Positions 61,456 to 64,000 of a stretch of DNA of 64,000 nucleotides are shown here, in pieces. Under the pieces are notes generated by a model. It saw only the letters and a list, made by a program, of their open reading frames with translations. It did not search any database and had not been told where the DNA came from. The position numbers and the translations under genes were made by a program. Numbering within the stretch: position 1 is the first letter of the stretch; each line of letters begins with the position of its first letter. Source of the DNA: Ralstonia pickettii (lineage in GTDB: Bacteria; Pseudomonadota; Gammaproteobacteria; Burkholderiales; Burkholderiaceae); assembly GCF_000607165.1 (NCBI RefSeq), contig NZ_JFZG01000024.1, positions 744,001 to 808,000 on the forward strand. The letters are read 5' to 3'.

Positions 61456-63885
61456 TTACTTGGCCGGCACCAGATGCACTCGCGACTCGGTCGCCGCTTC
61501 CACCGCCTTGCGCGAATACAGCAGCGGGAAGTATTCGCCCTTGAGCCACAGGGGGGCCAGGTCGCGGTAGTGCGGGCTGTCGGGGTCACCGGACTGGCCG
61601 GGCAGGTTGACGGCGCGCGAGTTGTCCCAATTACCGACGTCCACCACCGTGCGGAACGATGGGCCGTTGGTCTGCAGGAAATCGGTCGCGCGATATGTCG
61701 ATTGGTTGGGCGTGTAGGGGCTGCCGCCTTCGGGCGTGGGGCCGACGTTGAGCTTGGCGCGCGTGGCTTCGTCGACGATGGCGGCGAACGGATGGGCGTT
61801 CAGATTGTGGTGCAACTGGCCCCAGTTCCACGCTTGAGGGTTCGGGCCCTGGCGCCTGACCATATCGTTCCACGCCAGCTTCAGGCTGTCGAGCAGCACG
61901 GCATCGCGCTTGGCGGCGGCTTGCTGCGGGTCTTCGCCAAATTTGCGTTCGCTGCCTTGCGGGTGTTCGAGCGTGTCGAGCATGACGGCGGTATCGGGCG
62001 CGGCCATCGCCTCGGCGCCCGCCTTGGAGAGCACGGCGTTCTTGAACGCGCGGCCCAGATGGTGCGTGAACCAGACCTCATGCAGCGCGGCCTGCGGCGA
62101 ATCCGCCAGCATGGTTGCGTTCCAACCCTTGAACAGATTGAGCGCGGCCTGCGTGTCGGCGTCGTTGGACGATAGCGGCGACAGCAGTGCCATCAGCCTG
62201 CGCGCCGGGATCGACACCATGTCGTTCTGCAGGCGCATCGAATCTTCGATCGACACCTTGTCCATCTTGGCCAGCACTTCGTCAATGCGTGCGTGGCGTG
62301 AGCCGTTGGTCCACTCAAAGCCCAGTTTCCGCTCGCGGTACGGGTAATCCGGCGGCAGGTTCATCTCGTTGGACGAGGTGAAGTAGCCTGACTTCGGGTT
62401 GTAGGTGCTGGGCAGTTGATCGCCGCGCCAGAAGCCGGCCCATTCGTAGCGGCCGTCACCGGGTACGGGCAGCAGGCCGTCCCAGTTCGGGCGGATCGGG
62501 GCGAGGCCGCCCGGCACCCAGCCGATGTTGCCCTTCGTGTCGGCATAGACCTGGTTTTCGGTGGGGGCGCCCCAGTTCATCATGGATTGCTTGAACTGCG
62601 CGAAGGTGCGTGCGCGCATGTAGCCCACCGAGCCGAAATACGGTGACATGCCCGGCGACAGCCATGCCGAGCGCACGGCATACGCGCGGTGCTTCTCGGC
62701 ATCGATGTAGATGACAGGGCCGTGGCGCGTGAACGTCAAGTCGACGGGGTGGGATTCACCGCCGCGCACCTTCACGGTTTCATGCAGCACGGTGAAGGGC
62801 TCCCAGCCGCCGTTGTAGCGGTATTCGCTGTTGTTGGCCGGGTTCAACTCGTAGACGTAAAGGTCTTCCTGGTCGATGTTGAAGATGGTCAGGCCGAACG
62901 CGACGTGCCCGTTATGCCCGATCGATACGGCCGGCAGCGATGGTTCTCCGGCGCCGATGATGTCGAGCGTAGGTGTGCTGACGTGGGCGATGTAGCGCAG
63001 GCTCGGTGCCGAATACGCGCGGTGCGGGTCGTTGGCCATCACGGCGCGGCCGGTGGTGGATTTGCCCGGCGCGATGACCCAGTTGTTGCTGCCCTCCATG
63101 GTCTCTTCAAGGTTGGCGGCGGCGGCCACGCGCGTGCTGTCGACGTCTACGCCCTTGAGCGATTCAGGCGTGAGACGCACGCCCTGCGTGGCGAGCGTGA
63201 AGACCTTCAGCAGATCCTTCGGCAGGCACGGGTCCAGGCCTTCGGGCAACTGGGTTTGCCAGGCAGGCTGGAGGCCGAAGCGGATGGTGTCGTCAGCAAG
63301 GTTGGCCTTGCACGCCACGTTGGCGCGAGCGACTTCCGATTGCAGATTGCGCGTCAGCCCGTGGCTGCGGATGCGCACCACGTCTTCCGGCGCCCAGTGC
63401 GCGGGCGTGTAGTTCAGCTTGCGGAACTCGAGCGGTATCTGCTCCGGATGCTTGGCCAGCCAGTCGACATACGCGTTGATGCCGGCAACGAAGCGCGTGG
63501 CAATGCGCTGCGCATCGGGGCTGTAGTGATTCCATTCGACCTGCATTTCACCGCGATAGAGAAACAGCCGCGTCGCGCGATCCTGCTCGACATAGGCCGG
63601 CCCGAACACTTCCGAAAGTTGCCCCAGGCCCCGGCGGCGCCACAAGTCGATCTGGAACAGGCGGTCTCGCGCCGCGTTGAAGCCTTGGGCGAAGAAGCCA
63701 TCGTCTTCGCTCTTGGCGTAGATATGCGGCACGCCCCAGCGGTCGATCAGGATGTCGGCGGGTTTTGACAGGCCGGCTACGGCGATGGTCTGGGTAGTCG
63801 CCTTGGGCGCGTTTTTGGCAACGGCCTGCGCGGAAATGCCGAGCGCAACGGCAGACAACAGCATGGGAAGCGAACGGATAAGCAT
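61456..63885 (-). CDS. Penicillin acylase family N-terminal nucleophile hydrolase
   Basis: An 809-residue periplasmic enzyme precursor. The signal peptide (MLIRSLPMLLSAVALGISAQ, cleaved after AVA) is followed by an alpha subunit region, a spacer and a beta subunit. Self-cleavage is expected before Ser266 in EGSNNWVIAPGKS, which becomes the catalytic N-terminus. Relatives cleave penicillins, cyclic lipopeptides or acyl-homoserine lactones; an AHL acylase (AiiD) has been described from a Ralstonia strain, but substrate cannot be told here. The ATG at 63885 begins the signal peptide; the frame is open 90 bp further up. A strong terminator follows the gene. Confidence 0.9.
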   Translation of the reverse strand: MLIRSLPMLLSAVALGISAQAVAKNAPKATTQTIAVAGLSKPADILIDRWGVPHIYAKSEDDGFFAQGFNAARDRLFQIDLWRRRGLGQLSEVFGPAYVEQDRATRLFLYRGEMQVEWNHYSPDAQRIATRFVAGINAYVDWLAKHPEQIPLEFRKLNYTPAHWAPEDVVRIRSHGLTRNLQSEVARANVACKANLADDTIRFGLQPAWQTQLPEGLDPCLPKDLLKVFTLATQGVRLTPESLKGVDVDSTRVAAAANLEETMEGSNNWVIAPGKSTTGRAVMANDPHRAYSAPSLRYIAHVSTPTLDIIGAGEPSLPAVSIGHNGHVAFGLTIFNIDQEDLYVYELNPANNSEYRYNGGWEPFTVLHETVKVRGGESHPVDLTFTRHGPVIYIDAEKHRAYAVRSAWLSPGMSPYFGSVGYMRARTFAQFKQSMMNWGAPTENQVYADTKGNIGWVPGGLAPIRPNWDGLLPVPGDGRYEWAGFWRGDQLPSTYNPKSGYFTSSNEMNLPPDYPYRERKLGFEWTNGSRHARIDEVLAKMDKVSIEDSMRLQNDMVSIPARRLMALLSPLSSNDADTQAALNLFKGWNATMLADSPQAALHEVWFTHHLGRAFKNAVLSKAGAEAMAAPDTAVMLDTLEHPQGSERKFGEDPQQAAAKRDAVLLDSLKLAWNDMVRRQGPNPQAWNWGQLHHNLNAHPFAAIVDEATRAKLNVGPTPEGGSPYTPNQSTYRATDFLQTNGPSFRTVVDVGNWDNSRAVNLPGQSGDPDSPHYRDLAPLWLKGEYFPLLYSRKAVEAATESRVHLVPAK

Positions 63886-64000
63886 GGCGATGCAGTCTCC
63901 TCTCTGAGCCCGGAATGCCAGCGCAGCCCAGATGGGCAGGGAGGATTCAGGCGTTCTTATGGATACGGCAGACAACCGCGAACGCGGCTGAGGGGAAGGG
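63886..64000. other. Upstream region of the acylase gene
   Basis: The 115 bp left of the window end hold the acylase ribosome site (GGAG about 15 bases upstream of the start on the minus strand) and presumably its promoter. No other gene is seen before the window stops. Confidence 0.4.

Overview
The window is high-GC, densely coded DNA from a beta-proteobacterium of the Burkholderiaceae, most like Ralstonia (R. pickettii group). This rests on protein style, the NodT-tailed MdtABC pump, the Burkholderiales-type porin and the gene mix. The many accessory metabolic, chemoreceptor and c-di-GMP genes would suit a secondary replicon, but that is inference. I saw no tRNA or rRNA genes, insertion sequence, CRISPR array or clear pseudogene.

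Region by region. 1-2704: a PAS chemoreceptor behind a possible sigma-28 promoter, then two small genes. 2816-11489: a complete assimilatory nitrate operon (transporter, NirB, NirD, FAD reductase, NasA). It is preceded by an NtrC-like site, a sigma-54 -24/-12 promoter and a 144-nt leader holding a hexaloop hairpin and an intrinsic terminator, which looks like nitrate-responsive antitermination. 11526-13578: DUF2239 and MATE exporter genes behind a strong promoter that carries two CCCGGGTA repeats. 13631-22662: nine minus-strand genes forming an unassigned catabolic cluster (BKACE, MFS, quinone reductase, TauD dioxygenase, porin, hydrolase, DsbA/FrnE, Rieske ferredoxin, acyl-CoA ligase), with a divergent AraC regulator at 22806. 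23825-28754: an MFS exporter, divergent cardiolipin synthase genes and an entericidin. 29044-36338: a second chemoreceptor, a degenerate GGDEF-EAL protein, a YcgR/PilZ protein, GtrA and an active-looking PAS-PAS-GGDEF cyclase. 36419-51073: PagL, the MdtABC-OMF efflux operon with a divergent two-component system, a DUF333 lipoprotein and ArnT. 51459-53790: an M20 amidohydrolase, then an FMN riboswitch with ribB. 53827-61124: an RpiR-controlled divergent cluster (Eda, GntP, RidA, D-aminoacylase, PLP deaminase, KDG kinase). 61221-61340: a large palindromic intergenic element. 61456-63885: a penicillin/AHL-type acylase.

How the genes work together. The nitrate operon takes nitrate from uptake to ammonium, and its control region joins nitrogen status to what is probably nitrate sensing. 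The RpiR cluster reads best as D-glucosaminate (or N-acyl-D-glucosaminate) catabolism: deacylation, ammonia elimination helped by RidA to 2-keto-3-deoxygluconate, phosphorylation, and aldol cleavage to pyruvate and glyceraldehyde-3-phosphate. A 13-bp inverted repeat about ten helical turns apart brackets its divergent promoters. PagL, ArnT, the cardiolipin synthases and the RND pump all act on the envelope. The BKACE cluster and the nitrate leader are the most likely places for undescribed biology.
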